Source: Agaribacillus aureus (GTDB lineage Bacteria; Bacteroidota; Bacteroidia; Cytophagales; Cyclobacteriaceae). Taken from it: a stretch of 64,000 nt of DNA. Location of the stretch: contig JAUJEB010000008.1 in the NCBI GenBank assembly GCA_030442055.1, positions 1 to 64,000 of the forward strand. The letters run 5' to 3'. Positions 1 through 9,423 of the stretch are shown here, in pieces (position 1 is the stretch's first letter; each line of letters opens with the position of its first letter). The translations under genes were made by a program, and so were the position numbers. The notes beneath the pieces were generated by a model. The model saw nothing but the letters and a program-made list of their open reading frames with translations. It made no database searches and was not told the origin of the DNA.

Positions 1-1080
1 ATTTTCTTTTTTAAGCTTCCCTCCGTTCAATGCACCAAATTTACCCATCTTTTGTTTTAGCTTGGTCAGTTTACTTTGGGCCGCCAACAGTTTCTCTTGC
101 TGTCCGGCAAAATGGTCCTTGGCCATGGTTTTGGCCTTTTGCGCCGCCTTTTCCTTTGCATACCCCTTCTCTCCCATTTGACTCATTTGTTCCTGATAGG
201 GGCTGAAAGTGGCTTTTTTATTTTCGAAAGCTTTTACGGCTTCAAGATCCCGGGCCTTTTGTTCCAATGCTTCCGGTGCGTTATTTACCTGCTCCTGATA
301 GGACTGCACTTTCCCCGTGTATTCCTGCCATGGTTGTTGGCCGAGGTTTAGTTTATCCATATTGATGCTTTGGCCCAGTTGTTCAAACTCTTTGTTAAAA
401 GTGGATTTCCAGGTCTCTGCCTGTCTTTTGACCAGAGACAGTTGCTCTTTTTCATGTATGGTGCCTTTTAGCTCGGAGAGTTTTTTATGAAGACTATTGG
501 TAAATTCCGGTGAAATTTTTTCCTGTCTCAGCTGGTTGGTCAACTGGTCCAGGTTCCCAACCTGGCTCGCTGCATCTTTCAACTTTCCTGTCTTGCCTAC
601 TAATTTATCCTGTACGGCCAGATGATTTGATTTTCGCCACAGACTGTCGAGCTTAGGGCTCAATTTGCCTTTGGAACGTAACTGTTCTATTTTGCCTTGC
701 AAGGCCTGATGAATGGAGTCTTGCAGGTGGGATGCCTTGTTTTCCAACAGGGTTAGCCTGGTAGTGGCCTCTTTTTGCGTCAATTCCATCCGGTTAAGTA
801 CGCTATCACTTTTTGATTTAAGGACCATTACCTTTTTTACCTGATCCGGGGTAAGGCTATCTGTGTTTAATTGGTAGTTGGTGAGCCGACTTTCTAAGTA
901 TTGCAGGCTATCCATTGATTTTTTAAGCCGACTATAGACAGGCGCTGACTTGGGATCAGGAAGGCTATCCAAAGAAAGGTAAGATTTTATGCCAGTGATC
1001 TCGGCTTTATGCTCCACCACCTGCCAGGCAAATAGCTGCCCGGAAAATAGCAAGCCAAAAATCATTGGCAAAATTAGCAT
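1..1080 (-). CDS. Secreted coiled-coil protein, partial (C-terminus off the left edge)
   Basis: The minus strand is open from an ATG at 1080 to the window edge, giving 360 codons without a stop; an in-frame TAA lies a short way upstream of the ATG, so this is the only good start. The protein opens with a hydrophobic stretch (MLILPMIFGLLFSGQLFAWQ) that reads as a Sec signal peptide. The rest is almost entirely Lys/Glu/Gln/Leu-rich helix with heptad-like spacing, for example around MDKLNLGQQPWQEYTGKV (about residues 240-260), as expected of a periplasmic or surface coiled coil. I do not recognise a named family. Several plus-strand reading frames cross this stretch but their composition is that of antisense shadows. 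Confidence 0.75.
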   Translation of the reverse strand, partial: MLILPMIFGLLFSGQLFAWQVVEHKAEITGIKSYLSLDSLPDPKSAPVYSRLKKSMDSLQYLESRLTNYQLNTDSLTPDQVKKVMVLKSKSDSVLNRMELTQKEATTRLTLLENKASHLQDSIHQALQGKIEQLRSKGKLSPKLDSLWRKSNHLAVQDKLVGKTGKLKDAASQVGNLDQLTNQLRQEKISPEFTNSLHKKLSELKGTIHEKEQLSLVKRQAETWKSTFNKEFEQLGQSINMDKLNLGQQPWQEYTGKVQSYQEQVNNAPEALEQKARDLEAVKAFENKKATFSPYQEQMSQMGEKGYAKEKAAQKAKTMAKDHFAGQQEKLLAAQSKLTKLKQKMGKFGALNGGKLKKEN

Positions 1081-1897
1081 TAGTCGAAATATAGGTTTCC
1101 CGTTTTCCAAAATAAATAATTTTTAACAGCATTGATACTTTGCACATAGCAAAGCAATAATATGCCAAGGCTATCATAAAAATTAAATTGCTGTTGAAAG
1201 AGCGAAGCAATTCTTATTGCAAACAAACATCTTTCATAAGTCAGCTAACAGCATAACTCATGGTCTTAAATCCTTTATTGGATCGTAACGACGGTTGACA
1301 AGATCTGCCAGATGCAAAGCGCCAATATGGAAAGAGAAATTGACAAATTTGCACGATTGAGATATACAAAGCTAATTGGAAGAATAATACCAAGCAAGGC
1401 TTTTAAACTAAAAAAATATCAGAATTCTCGACATTTTTTGTACAAGACTGAATTACAGTTAGTTAAAATGTCAATAAAACATTACTAAAAGCTAAAATTA
1501 TGAACTTGGATCAAGTCAATGGTAGAAAAAATCGAGCGCCTGGATACAAAAAACGCTAATCCTGGTTTATTATACAAATGTTGTCATGATATATTTACAA
1601 GCTAAAGCATCCTTTGGTTTGATGATAATTCTTTGGGTATCGATTATAGAAATGCTGGAAAGGAGGATTACAAGAACTATACGATTCATGCAATTGGCTA
1701 TGATGCTTTTGTATTTAATGGCATTTTCAACATTCTGATTGTGAGCATTGTTCCAACCATGGAATTAAACCGCAATACTTCAAGATGGTTCAAAGTATCA
1801 TCAATTTGATCCTAAACCGGTACTGTCTTTTTCCATTCTTTACCTTGTTTTGTGATCTGTCCAAAACCCAGACCGTTTGAAAGTAAGGACGCATAAA
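1081..1897. other. Long intergenic stretch, no supported gene
   Basis: About 800 bases between the coiled-coil gene and the Lrp-type regulator. It is AT-rich with no ORF that has both a start and a protein-like composition. From 1606 to 1809 the plus strand is open for 67 codons and reads like protein (WFDDNSLGIDYRNAGKEDYK near its beginning), but it begins right after a stop and has no start codon, so at most it is an eroded gene fragment. I see no tRNA, terminator or strong repeat here. Confidence 0.4.
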
Positions 1898-2368
1898 CTA
1901 AGATTCATCCAACGGCACGGCATAAGAATGCTTAATCTCGCCCATCACAAAGGTACTATGGGCACTGCCGATGTTTTGAATGGAACCAAGCTGATTTATC
2001 ACAAAGTCCTGGTAATGCTTCATGTCTTTTACCAGAACTTTGAGTAAAAAATCATAATCTCCCGAAATATTATAACACTCAGTTACTTCGCGGAGGGATT
2101 TAATATCCTGCACAAATTTGTTACCTATTTCTTTGGTGTGTTCTTTCAACGTAATGTTGCAGAACACGATCAATGATTTGTTTAATTTTTCGGCATCCAG
2201 AATAGCGACATACTTTTTTATATACCCTCCCTTTTCCAGTCGCTTAATACGCTCAAAAACCGGGGTTGCTGAGAGGTGTACTTTCTTCGCTACCTCCTTT
2301 GTGGTGATGTTTGCGTTCTCTTGCAGCAGTTTTAAGATTTTCAAATCAATACGGTCCAAGTGTTCCAT
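1898..2368 (-). CDS. Lrp/AsnC family transcriptional regulator
   Basis: This 156-residue protein has the standard Lrp/AsnC length and order. Residues 5-50 form the N-terminal winged helix-turn-helix (LDRIDLKILKLLQENANIT, then TTKEVAKKVHLSATPVFERI), and residues 70-145 form the RAM effector domain (DYDFLLKVLVKDMKHYQDF). Proteins of this family bind amino acids and act as dimers to octamers on DNA. It is divergent from metE with 167 bases between the starts, so control of metE, of itself, or of both is a reasonable inference from position. The ligand cannot be told from the sequence. Confidence 0.92.
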   Translation of the reverse strand: MEHLDRIDLKILKLLQENANITTKEVAKKVHLSATPVFERIKRLEKGGYIKKYVAILDAEKLNKSLIVFCNITLKEHTKEIGNKFVQDIKSLREVTECYNISGDYDFLLKVLVKDMKHYQDFVINQLGSIQNIGSAHSTFVMGEIKHSYAVPLDES

Positions 2369-2388
2369 AGGTAAATTTTCTGTTCGAC

Positions 2389-2426
2389 TGACAAAAAACG
2401 ATGATTAAAAGTTTTTTTATCTGTCA
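2389..2426. promoter_or_regulatory. Imperfect inverted repeat in the lrp-metE intergenic region
   Basis: TGACAAAAAAC (2389-2399) is mirrored by GTTTTTTT-atc-TGTCA (2411-2426). The outer TGACA/TGTCA half-sites are exact. It lies 20 bases upstream of the Lrp-type gene start and about 65 bases upstream of the proposed metE -7 box, where an autoregulatory operator could sit. No binding consensus for this regulator is known to me, so this is a candidate only. Confidence 0.3.
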
Positions 2427-2491
2427 AAATAATAAAATATAGATTGGTATTCCAATTTTATTTTTTTTCAAGGTGTTAAAACCTATTTATA

Positions 2492-2499
2492 TAATTTTG
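2492..2499 (+). promoter_or_regulatory. Candidate metE promoter, -7 box TAATTTTG
   Basis: The box matches the Bacteroidota -7 consensus TAnnTTTG and lies 37 bases before the metE ATG, giving a short leader. No convincing TTG -33 element is at the usual distance. The leader is too short and AT-rich for a cobalamin or SAM riboswitch. Confidence 0.35.
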
Positions 2500-2535
2500 G
2501 AAAGATTTTTTAATATTCAATAAAAGCACTTTAAC

Positions 2536-4860
2536 ATGAAAACAAATGTGTTGGGCTATCCCAGAATTGGGAGTCAAAGGGAGCTCAAAAAAGCATCTGA
2601 AAAATATTGGAAGGGGGCTGTCGCCTTTGATGCATTATATGAAACAGGCAAAAATATCAGGAAACAAAACTGGTTGTTGCAACGGGAATTGGGCGTAGAT
2701 CTTATTCCGTCCAATGACTTCTCTTTTTACGATCAGGTACTGGATATGTCCCTTACCGTCGGGTGCATTCCGGATAGGTATCATGCCCTAAAAAATGATA
2801 AAGATCAAATAGACCTCTACTTCGCCATGGCGCGTGGCATTCAAAGAGATGGCTATGATATCACGGCGATGGAAATGACCAAATGGTTTGATACAAACTA
2901 TCATTACATTGTGCCTGAATTTGAAAAGCAGCAGGAATTTGTCGTTTTTTCATCCAAAATTATTGATGAATACCAGGAGGCTTTGGCGTTGGGGATTAAA
3001 ACGAAACCAGTGCTTATAGGCCCTGTAACCTACCTGTTAATTGGAAAGGAAAAAGAGGAGGGTTTTCATAGAATAGCCTTGTTGGAAAAACTCCTTCCAG
3101 CATATATGGAATTGCTTGAGAGGCTAAGTGCGCGGGATGTTGAATACATTCAGTTTGATGAGCCGTGCCTGGCATTGGATTTAACGCAACAGGAAAAAGA
3201 AGCCGTTTCGCACTGTTACGGTGAAATCGCGGAACGATTCCCCCATATAAAAGTGATTCTTACCAATTATTTTGACTGTTATGGAGATAACCTGACCACC
3301 GTCCTGTCTTTACCCGTTGACGCCTTGCACCTGGATCTTGTGCGTTGCCCTTCACAGCTGGACGACATATTAAATTCAGATCAGCTCAATAAAAATATGA
3401 CACTATCTTTGGGTGTCGTGGATGGAAGAAACGTGTGGAAAAATGATTTTGAGAGTGCTGTTAAGACCATTGAAAAAGCAGTGGCTGTACTCGGTGAAGA
3501 AAAAATCTGGATAGCTTCTTCCTGTTCCCTGTTACATTGCCCTTACGATCTGGAGCTGGAGACCGATGAAAAAAGCTTGCCTGCCGAGGTCAAACAATGG
3601 CTGGCATTTGCCAGGCAAAAGGTTGAGGAGATCACCACCCTTAAAAGTATAGCAACCGGCGATAACTCCGCTGCCACCATTCAAAAGTTGGAGGCAAACC
3701 GTCGCGCAAACCAGATTAGAAAAGCGTCGCGACATATTCATAACCCCGAAGTAAAATCCAGAATTTCGCAACTGACGGCAGCCGATAGCAAGAGGATCTC
3801 CGGTTTTGATATGCGAAAAGCAAGACAAAAAGAAAAGCTGAATTTACCCCAATACCCCACGACTACCATAGGCTCTTTTCCGCAGACCAGGGAAGTGAGA
3901 AGCTGGAGATCGCAATTGAAGAAAAATAAAATTTCAAAAGCTGAATATGATGAATTAATCAAAAAGGAAACAGAAGAAACCATCCGTTTCCAGGAAGATA
4001 TTGGGCTTGATGTACTTGTGCATGGTGAATTTGAAAGAAATGATATGGTGGAATACTTCGGGGAAAAACTGGAGGGTTTTGCTTTTACCAACTTTGGCTG
4101 GGTGCAGAGTTATGGGAGCAGATGTGTAAAGCCTCCGATCATTTTTGGAGATGTCTTAAGAAAAGATCCGATGACGTTAAAATGGTCTGCCTACGCACAG
4201 TCGCTCACGACAAAACCGGTTAAGGGTATGCTGACAGGACCGGTAACGATCCTGCAATGGTCTTTTGTAAGAAATGATCAACCCGGTTCCTTAACCTGCA
4301 AGCAGATAGCCCTTGCTATTCGCGATGAGGTAAATGATCTTGAAAAAGCCGGGCTTGACGTCATTCAAATAGACGAGCCGGCGATCAGAGAGGGTTTGCC
4401 CCTCCGCAAGGAATATTGGAAAGAATACCTGGAATGGGCGGTGGAATCGTTTAGAATTTCGTCCAGCGGTGTAAAGGATACGACGCAGATCCATACCCAT
4501 ATGTGTTATTCCGAATTTAACGATATCATTGCCAGTATCGCCGAGTTGGATGCTGACGTAATTACTATTGAAACATCCCGGTCAGAGATGGAATTGCTGG
4601 ATGCATTTGTCGAGTTCAAATATCCCAACGAAATTGGGCCAGGGGTGTATGATATACACTCTCCCAGGGTGCCGACAGAAGATGAGATGGAGAAATTGCT
4701 TATAAAGGCCAGCGAGCTAATCCCAGTCGACAATCTTTGGGTAAATCCCGACTGTGGATTAAAAACCAGGGATTGGCCTGAAACCAGGTCTGCGCTTACA
4801 AACCTGGTTAATACGGCTAAAAAAATGAGGGCAAGGGCTTTATCAGACGGACGGGACTAA
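2536..4860 (+). CDS. metE: Cobalamin-independent methionine synthase (5-methyltetrahydropteroyltriglutamate-homocysteine methyltransferase)
   Basis: The enzyme transfers a methyl group from 5-methyl-tetrahydrofolate polyglutamate to homocysteine in the cytoplasm, the last step of methionine synthesis. At 774 residues it is full length, with the N-terminal barrel (residues 1 to about 330) and the catalytic C-terminal barrel (about 430-755). The zinc ligands are all present: His655 and Cys657 in THMCYSEF, Glu679 in VITIETSRSE, and Cys740 in NPDCGLKTR; these are offset by 14 from the E. coli numbering. The conserved IQIDEPAIREGLPLRKEYW motif is also there. The gene stands alone, has a strong terminator behind it and a divergent Lrp-type gene in front. 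Confidence 0.98.
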   Translation: MKTNVLGYPRIGSQRELKKASEKYWKGAVAFDALYETGKNIRKQNWLLQRELGVDLIPSNDFSFYDQVLDMSLTVGCIPDRYHALKNDKDQIDLYFAMARGIQRDGYDITAMEMTKWFDTNYHYIVPEFEKQQEFVVFSSKIIDEYQEALALGIKTKPVLIGPVTYLLIGKEKEEGFHRIALLEKLLPAYMELLERLSARDVEYIQFDEPCLALDLTQQEKEAVSHCYGEIAERFPHIKVILTNYFDCYGDNLTTVLSLPVDALHLDLVRCPSQLDDILNSDQLNKNMTLSLGVVDGRNVWKNDFESAVKTIEKAVAVLGEEKIWIASSCSLLHCPYDLELETDEKSLPAEVKQWLAFARQKVEEITTLKSIATGDNSAATIQKLEANRRANQIRKASRHIHNPEVKSRISQLTAADSKRISGFDMRKARQKEKLNLPQYPTTTIGSFPQTREVRSWRSQLKKNKISKAEYDELIKKETEETIRFQEDIGLDVLVHGEFERNDMVEYFGEKLEGFAFTNFGWVQSYGSRCVKPPIIFGDVLRKDPMTLKWSAYAQSLTTKPVKGMLTGPVTILQWSFVRNDQPGSLTCKQIALAIRDEVNDLEKAGLDVIQIDEPAIREGLPLRKEYWKEYLEWAVESFRISSSGVKDTTQIHTHMCYSEFNDIIASIAELDADVITIETSRSEMELLDAFVEFKYPNEIGPGVYDIHSPRVPTEDEMEKLLIKASELIPVDNLWVNPDCGLKTRDWPETRSALTNLVNTAKKMRARALSDGRD

Positions 4861-4920
4861 TTATTGAGATAATCCGATTGCCTTAATTAGGCCACCGTGG
4901 TCTTTTTGTCCCTGACGCAA

Positions 4921-4956
4921 GTATCAAAGCAAAACCAGGATGCTTTGATACTTTTT
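4921..4956 (+). terminator. Rho-independent terminator of metE
   Basis: A perfect 10-bp stem GTATCAAAGC/GCTTTGATAC (4921-4930 and 4942-4951) with an 11-base loop is followed at once by five T. The T run is on the plus strand only, so it serves metE and not the convergent PepSY gene whose stop is at 4958. Confidence 0.85.
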
Positions 4957-4957
4957 G

Positions 4958-6265
4958 CTATTTTGATTTCGTTGACGATTGGGTTCCTGCATTGACACGA
5001 TAGGAGAAAATGTAGTATCCTATAACAAACACCAAAATCCACGAAACAGTGATAATTACATGCTCGGCAATCGAAATCTGGTATCTTTTGATTAACAAGA
5101 TATACATGAATATTTGAATGGCGACCACAAACAACCAGTTCACATATCGCCATTTCCCCATTCGTTTCTTTCTCAAGACGGCCACATTTTTTATTTTCCT
5201 CTTTAAGGAAATCCATGTGCCGGTTAATATAAGTCCTGAAATAGCCAGCCCGAAAATGAACCAGATAACTTTGGTTACCCACCCTCCCCAGTAGCCGAAA
5301 TGCAAGGGATCTGCAATGTCGTTGATCCACGTAATTGTATTGATGCTTTCGGCTCGCTGAACTTTAATAACCTCATAGTTATAGGGATTGATATAGACTC
5401 TATTTGCCCTGGGCCGTACCAGAGGAACTTTAGACAATCCTGTGATATAAACAGGCCTGCCATTTTTGGATGGAACAAACAAGTTGTTCACTTCCAGATT
5501 GGGGATTGATTTTTTTGCCAGATTGACACAGCGGTCATAATCCAGGTAATAAGTAAAGTTTTCAATAGGGTTATTTACAAATTGAGTGCTATCAATAGGC
5601 GGTGTTTCAACCCTTAGGTAAGGCGATACCTTTGGTAAATCGGCTCTTTCTACAAAATACCAGATGCCTGTTACCGAGATCAGAGCCATAAAGGGAATTG
5701 ACCATACGCCAACCAATCTGTGCAGACTTCGAAAAAAAACATTGAAACCCTTTCCTGTGGTTAACACAAATAATTTTTTGTACCAGTGCTTGTAGGAGAC
5801 TATGCCTGTGATGAGGGATACCAGCAAAACAAAACCAAAAAACAATACAATGAAGTTGCCGACCTGAAAAGGAATAAAAAGATAATAATGCAGATCTCTG
5901 AAAAACCGCTGAATGGTGAGATTGGCACTTCCCTGGATCTCTCCGGTATAAGGGTTGGCAAAGACATAACGGATGACCCCGTTTACCTTTGTTGTGATAA
6001 TGTCAGCCAAATAGGGTTCCCTGGATCGCGACCAAAATATTATTTCGCCATCTGGATAAACCTTTTCCAGATTGCTTACCACAAGATTTTTAGAGGCCCG
6101 TTGCTCTTGCGGAGTGGTGCGCATTTCGGGATTGAACAACCAATCCAATTCATGACTAAACACAGCCAATGTACCAGAAAAGCATACTATGAAAAATAGT
6201 ATGCTTAACTTGATGCCTATCCAGCTGTGGATATCGAATAATAACCTTTTAGAAAGATATGCCAT
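4958..6265 (-). CDS. PepSY-associated TM helix protein (PiuB/iron-uptake type)
   Basis: The 435-residue protein starts with the family's typical cytoplasmic edge and first helix (LLFDIHSWIGIKLSILFFIV) and has further membrane segments around residues 145-165, 190-215, 330-355, 375-395 and 400-420. A long extracytoplasmic PepSY-type region lies between the first helices. Members of this family commonly follow TonB-dependent siderophore receptors and some act in reduction or release of siderophore-bound iron at the inner membrane; the exact reaction here is not known. It starts 27 bases after the receptor gene upstream on the same strand, so the two very likely form an operon. Confidence 0.88.
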   Translation of the reverse strand: MAYLSKRLLFDIHSWIGIKLSILFFIVCFSGTLAVFSHELDWLFNPEMRTTPQEQRASKNLVVSNLEKVYPDGEIIFWSRSREPYLADIITTKVNGVIRYVFANPYTGEIQGSANLTIQRFFRDLHYYLFIPFQVGNFIVLFFGFVLLVSLITGIVSYKHWYKKLFVLTTGKGFNVFFRSLHRLVGVWSIPFMALISVTGIWYFVERADLPKVSPYLRVETPPIDSTQFVNNPIENFTYYLDYDRCVNLAKKSIPNLEVNNLFVPSKNGRPVYITGLSKVPLVRPRANRVYINPYNYEVIKVQRAESINTITWINDIADPLHFGYWGGWVTKVIWFIFGLAISGLILTGTWISLKRKIKNVAVLRKKRMGKWRYVNWLFVVAIQIFMYILLIKRYQISIAEHVIITVSWILVFVIGYYIFSYRVNAGTQSSTKSK

Positions 6266-6292
6266 AGAGTATGCTTATGTCATATATTACAC

Positions 6293-8782
6293 TCAAAAGG
6301 TGTAGGCAACATTGAGTAGAAAATTCCTCGGCGCGCCAGGGAATAAACGAACAAAACTATAGCCGCCGACCCAATGTGTTTTATCAAAGAGATTATTCAT
6401 ATTTACTGAAAACCTGAATTTATTAACCTGATAATAAACCGCGGCGTCAAAAATTGTGTAACTGGGCAATGTGAGCCCTAACACCTCTCCATTTACCTCG
6501 CGGAAAGTGTCGAAAGTATTCCGCTCTGTTACAAAGTTAGCACCCAGCGCAAATCCTACACCGTCAAGCACGCCGTTGTCAATAGTATATTTAGCCCAAA
6601 AACCTCCCTGATGTTCCGGGGCATTTTCTTTAATGCGACCAATCTCATTTTCATCATCGCTTTCAGTAATTTCTGCCTGGTTATAAGCATAGTTAGCAGT
6701 AATGCTGAGATTTGGCGTAATTCTTCCTATCAGATCCAACTCTATACCAGTAGCCCTTTCCTGGCCGCGTTGTTCCAGCCTGTCGGGGTTCCCTGGGTCA
6801 TTGGCATTGACAAGTATGTTGTTTTGCTCGATGCGATAAATTGCAACGTTAGCCGATAGTTGGCTTTTGAAAAACTCACCTTTCGCTCCAACTTCCCACA
6901 TATTGGCGGAAAGCGGGTCAAACGGGCCCCCCGCGTTTGGATCAAGTAATGTCGAAGCGGACTGAGGCTGAAAACTCTCGGTATACGTCCCATACAAATT
7001 GATTTTGTCAGATAATTCATATACTACACCAACTCGTGGAAGCAGCTTGTCCTGCTTGATCGTTTCTTCGTCGGGTAAATCGAAATTTGCTATATCCCTG
7101 TAATTTTCCTGTCGGATGGCTAAAAGTACTTTCCACTTATTAAAACTGATTTGATCCTGTAGGTAAAATCCATAGGTAAAATACTTTGAAGAAGCAAAAG
7201 ATGATTTTCCATCGAAAATATATTCATGAGGATAAGCCACCACATAACGTGGATTCTGGAGATCAAAGTGCGGTATGTTTGGTACAGGGAGGCCGTTTTC
7301 GAATACATAAGCAGCTGCATTGGCCGGGTTGTAATTAGCTGTACCACCGTTGGCTGTTCTGTATCTTCTGGCACGGGATTGACCACCGCCTACAGGTTCA
7401 ACCTGTTGGATATAGTCTATTCCAGCTAACAATTGATGGTGAAGATTGCCGGTTTTGCCATTAAAGGTGAAATAGGAGGTCAGGTTGTCGGACACTCTCT
7501 TCCTGACACGATTGATTACCTGCATTTCCATCAGTGTGGGGATTTGATTTCCCAGGCTGTCAACCGCAAAGCTATTGGAGGTACGATGCTCAAACAGATC
7601 TTCATCCCAGGCATATTTCATATATGATGCGTTGAAGGACACATTTTGCGAAAATTGATGATTGAGTGAAAGGGTGAAGTATTGGATATTATTGGTATGG
7701 TAATCATTGGTTTGCCCGATGGCAAAGGAAGTAGGGGTGGAGCGGAGATCCGTTCCTGCTCTGGCTCCGAAAATTGGTTGACCCCTGTCTAGTTTCCCCT
7801 GGAATTGGTTGATGACCAAATCAAAATTAATCCTCGTTTTTTCAGTGGGGAGAAAAGAAATGGAAGGCGCAATTATATAGGATTTATTTTTCTGCAAGTC
7901 CCTGTAGGAATCGGCATCTTCGTAACCGAGGTTCAGACGGAATAAGAGATTTTCATTAACATTCACCGGTCCGGTGAAATCAAGGTTGGCCCGAAAAGTG
8001 TTGAAGCTTCCGGTGGTGAAACTTATTGCTTTTCTGGACTCATTTAATGGTTTTTTAGTAACATAGTTAATAGTTCCTCCAGGGTTGGCGTTGGCAAACA
8101 GCGCCGATGCAGGGCCCTTGATGACTTCCAGGCGTTCTATATTCGCCAATAACATCTGCGGTCCGAATATAGGCACTGAACGGAGGCCGTTGACCATTTT
8201 TGCCTGCCCGCTATTGTTTCTAAAACCTCTTAGCGTAAAATCATCGTAAAAGGAAAATTGATTGACCCCACTCATGTTTTTTACAATATCTGAGGTGCGA
8301 TAGGCCTGCTGATCAGCGATAATCTCTTTGGTAACGTAGCTGACCGCCTGGGGCACATCCTTTAAGGGAGTGGCCGTTTTGGAAGCAACAAACGAAACCT
8401 CGTTTCTGTAGGTGGTAGCTTCTCTGCCAATAATTTCAACGGTTTGTAATAAGGTAGTTTCTTCCAGCAGGGTGAAATTTAATTCGAGGACCTCACCCTC
8501 GTTTGATTCAAAAACAATTTTTTGCCTTTGGGTCTTATAACCTATTCCTGTAACAACCAGCTGATAGGTGCCGGTCGGAATACGAGTAATTTCAAAAGCA
8601 CCTTGCCCATCGGTAGATGTTCCAAAAGCAGTGCCTTCAAGTCCTATATTGATCCCCTGCAGTCCATTATTGTCGGCATCTGTTATAGTACCCTTAACAA
8701 CATTATTGGCAGTTTGTTGCGCCAATATGTTGATAGCAGTGAGTAATATAGCGAAAAATAGTAGCGTTTTTTTCATGATCAT
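6293..8782 (-). CDS. TonB-dependent siderophore receptor
   Basis: An 829-residue outer-membrane receptor. It has a signal peptide (MKKTLLFFAILLTAINILAQ after a possible second start Met at residue 3), a carboxypeptidase-regulatory-like domain (about residues 25-110), a plug domain (about 125-245; VPQAVSYVTKEIIADQQAYR, then IERLEVIKGPASALFANANP), and a 22-stranded barrel ending in the aromatic residue F (FLLNVAYTF). Plug features such as DVPQAVSYVT and the ANPGGTINYVTKKP segment are those of FhuA/FpvA-like ferric-siderophore receptors. The PepSY gene immediately downstream fits iron uptake. The specific siderophore cannot be told. Confidence 0.93.
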   Translation of the reverse strand: MIMKKTLLFFAILLTAINILAQQTANNVVKGTITDADNNGLQGINIGLEGTAFGTSTDGQGAFEITRIPTGTYQLVVTGIGYKTQRQKIVFESNEGEVLELNFTLLEETTLLQTVEIIGREATTYRNEVSFVASKTATPLKDVPQAVSYVTKEIIADQQAYRTSDIVKNMSGVNQFSFYDDFTLRGFRNNSGQAKMVNGLRSVPIFGPQMLLANIERLEVIKGPASALFANANPGGTINYVTKKPLNESRKAISFTTGSFNTFRANLDFTGPVNVNENLLFRLNLGYEDADSYRDLQKNKSYIIAPSISFLPTEKTRINFDLVINQFQGKLDRGQPIFGARAGTDLRSTPTSFAIGQTNDYHTNNIQYFTLSLNHQFSQNVSFNASYMKYAWDEDLFEHRTSNSFAVDSLGNQIPTLMEMQVINRVRKRVSDNLTSYFTFNGKTGNLHHQLLAGIDYIQQVEPVGGGQSRARRYRTANGGTANYNPANAAAYVFENGLPVPNIPHFDLQNPRYVVAYPHEYIFDGKSSFASSKYFTYGFYLQDQISFNKWKVLLAIRQENYRDIANFDLPDEETIKQDKLLPRVGVVYELSDKINLYGTYTESFQPQSASTLLDPNAGGPFDPLSANMWEVGAKGEFFKSQLSANVAIYRIEQNNILVNANDPGNPDRLEQRGQERATGIELDLIGRITPNLSITANYAYNQAEITESDDENEIGRIKENAPEHQGGFWAKYTIDNGVLDGVGFALGANFVTERNTFDTFREVNGEVLGLTLPSYTIFDAAVYYQVNKFRFSVNMNNLFDKTHWVGGYSFVRLFPGAPRNFLLNVAYTF

Positions 8783-8814
8783 AACCTTTTGTTATTTAGA
8801 GTGTTTCTAAATAG

Positions 8815-8845
8815 CAAATGTAAAGGGCTAAGTTTGCCCCAACAA
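8815..8845 (-). promoter_or_regulatory. Candidate promoter of the siderophore receptor operon
   Basis: On the minus strand TACATTTG (8822-8815) is an exact TAnnTTTG -7 box. TTG triplets at 8842-8840 and 8845-8843 give -33 elements at spacings of 17 and 20 bases, both within the known range. The ATG at 8782 lies about 30 bases downstream. I could not point to a clear Fur box. Confidence 0.55.
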
Positions 8846-8881
8846 TACCTAGTGAAGGTCATTTAAGATAACTAATGCTAG

Positions 8882-9178
8882 CTAGCTTATAGATCGGGAG
8901 TAGTGATTCCCAATGCCACTTCCACGGCTTTTATCAACTACGTGGGAGGAAATGAGCTTGATTTTCTGGTGGAGGTATTTGACAATATGACGGATGACAC
9001 GCCATAAAAGGATTTGGATATTGTTAGCGACTTTGAACCCTTTTATACAAACGGCTCGCTGCCTAAAATTGTGCTTTTTAAGAATAACCTGGGAAAGGTC
9101 GGCGTCATTAAAGTAACGGCCGTAGTCTTCGGAATAGAGGAAAGTAGCATAACGTTTGACTTGAAGGTTCAAAAGTGA
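8882..9178 (+). pseudogene. Remnant of a secreted or surface protein gene
   Basis: One plus-strand frame reads as good protein from 8900 to the stop at 9176-9178, interrupted only by one TAA at 9005-9007. Before the stop it reads VVIPNATSTAFINYVGG and NELDFLVEVFDNMTDD; after it, KDLDIVSDFEPFYTNG and KVGVIKVTAVVFGIEESS. It opens directly after a stop at 8879 and has no start codon. The composition (beta-rich, Asn/Asp/Thr-rich) is that of a Bacteroidota secreted or lipoprotein domain. I do not recognise the family. The minus-strand frame across 8882-9232 is its antisense shadow. Confidence 0.5.
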
Positions 9179-9423
9179 AAATTTTCCGATTTGTGTTCCA
9201 CAGGAACTGATTTCAACCATCTGAGCATTCAAGGTCCATAAATTTTACAGTCCCATTATGGGAATCTGACACATATATTTCCCAAAATGAGAATCTTGCC
9301 AAAAGCAGGAAATACATACCATCGTGCATTTGAATCAATTCATCGTCAAAAACCTTAAAACCATCTAGTCATCCATTCGTCGGCAGACATGTTGTTTTTT
9401 ACCTCAAAAAAAAACATAGAAAA
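9179..9423. other. Intergenic stretch behind the gene remnant
   Basis: The first 70 bases may continue the degraded reading frame above in a shifted frame. The remainder holds no ORF, hairpin or promoter that I can support for the gene starting at 9424. Confidence 0.3.

Noticed and set aside
76..351. Plus-strand open frame of 91 codons at the left edge
   Set aside because: It lies antisense to the continuous coiled-coil frame on the minus strand and is rich in Leu/Phe/His as expected for an antisense shadow.
2369..2535. Cobalamin or SAM riboswitch upstream of metE
   Set aside because: The gap is short and AT-rich and contains no conserved riboswitch core or paired helices that I could find.
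8882..9232. Minus-strand open frame of 116 codons over the gene remnant
   Set aside because: The plus strand of the same DNA reads as coherent protein and the minus frame has no recognisable family pattern, so it is an antisense shadow.
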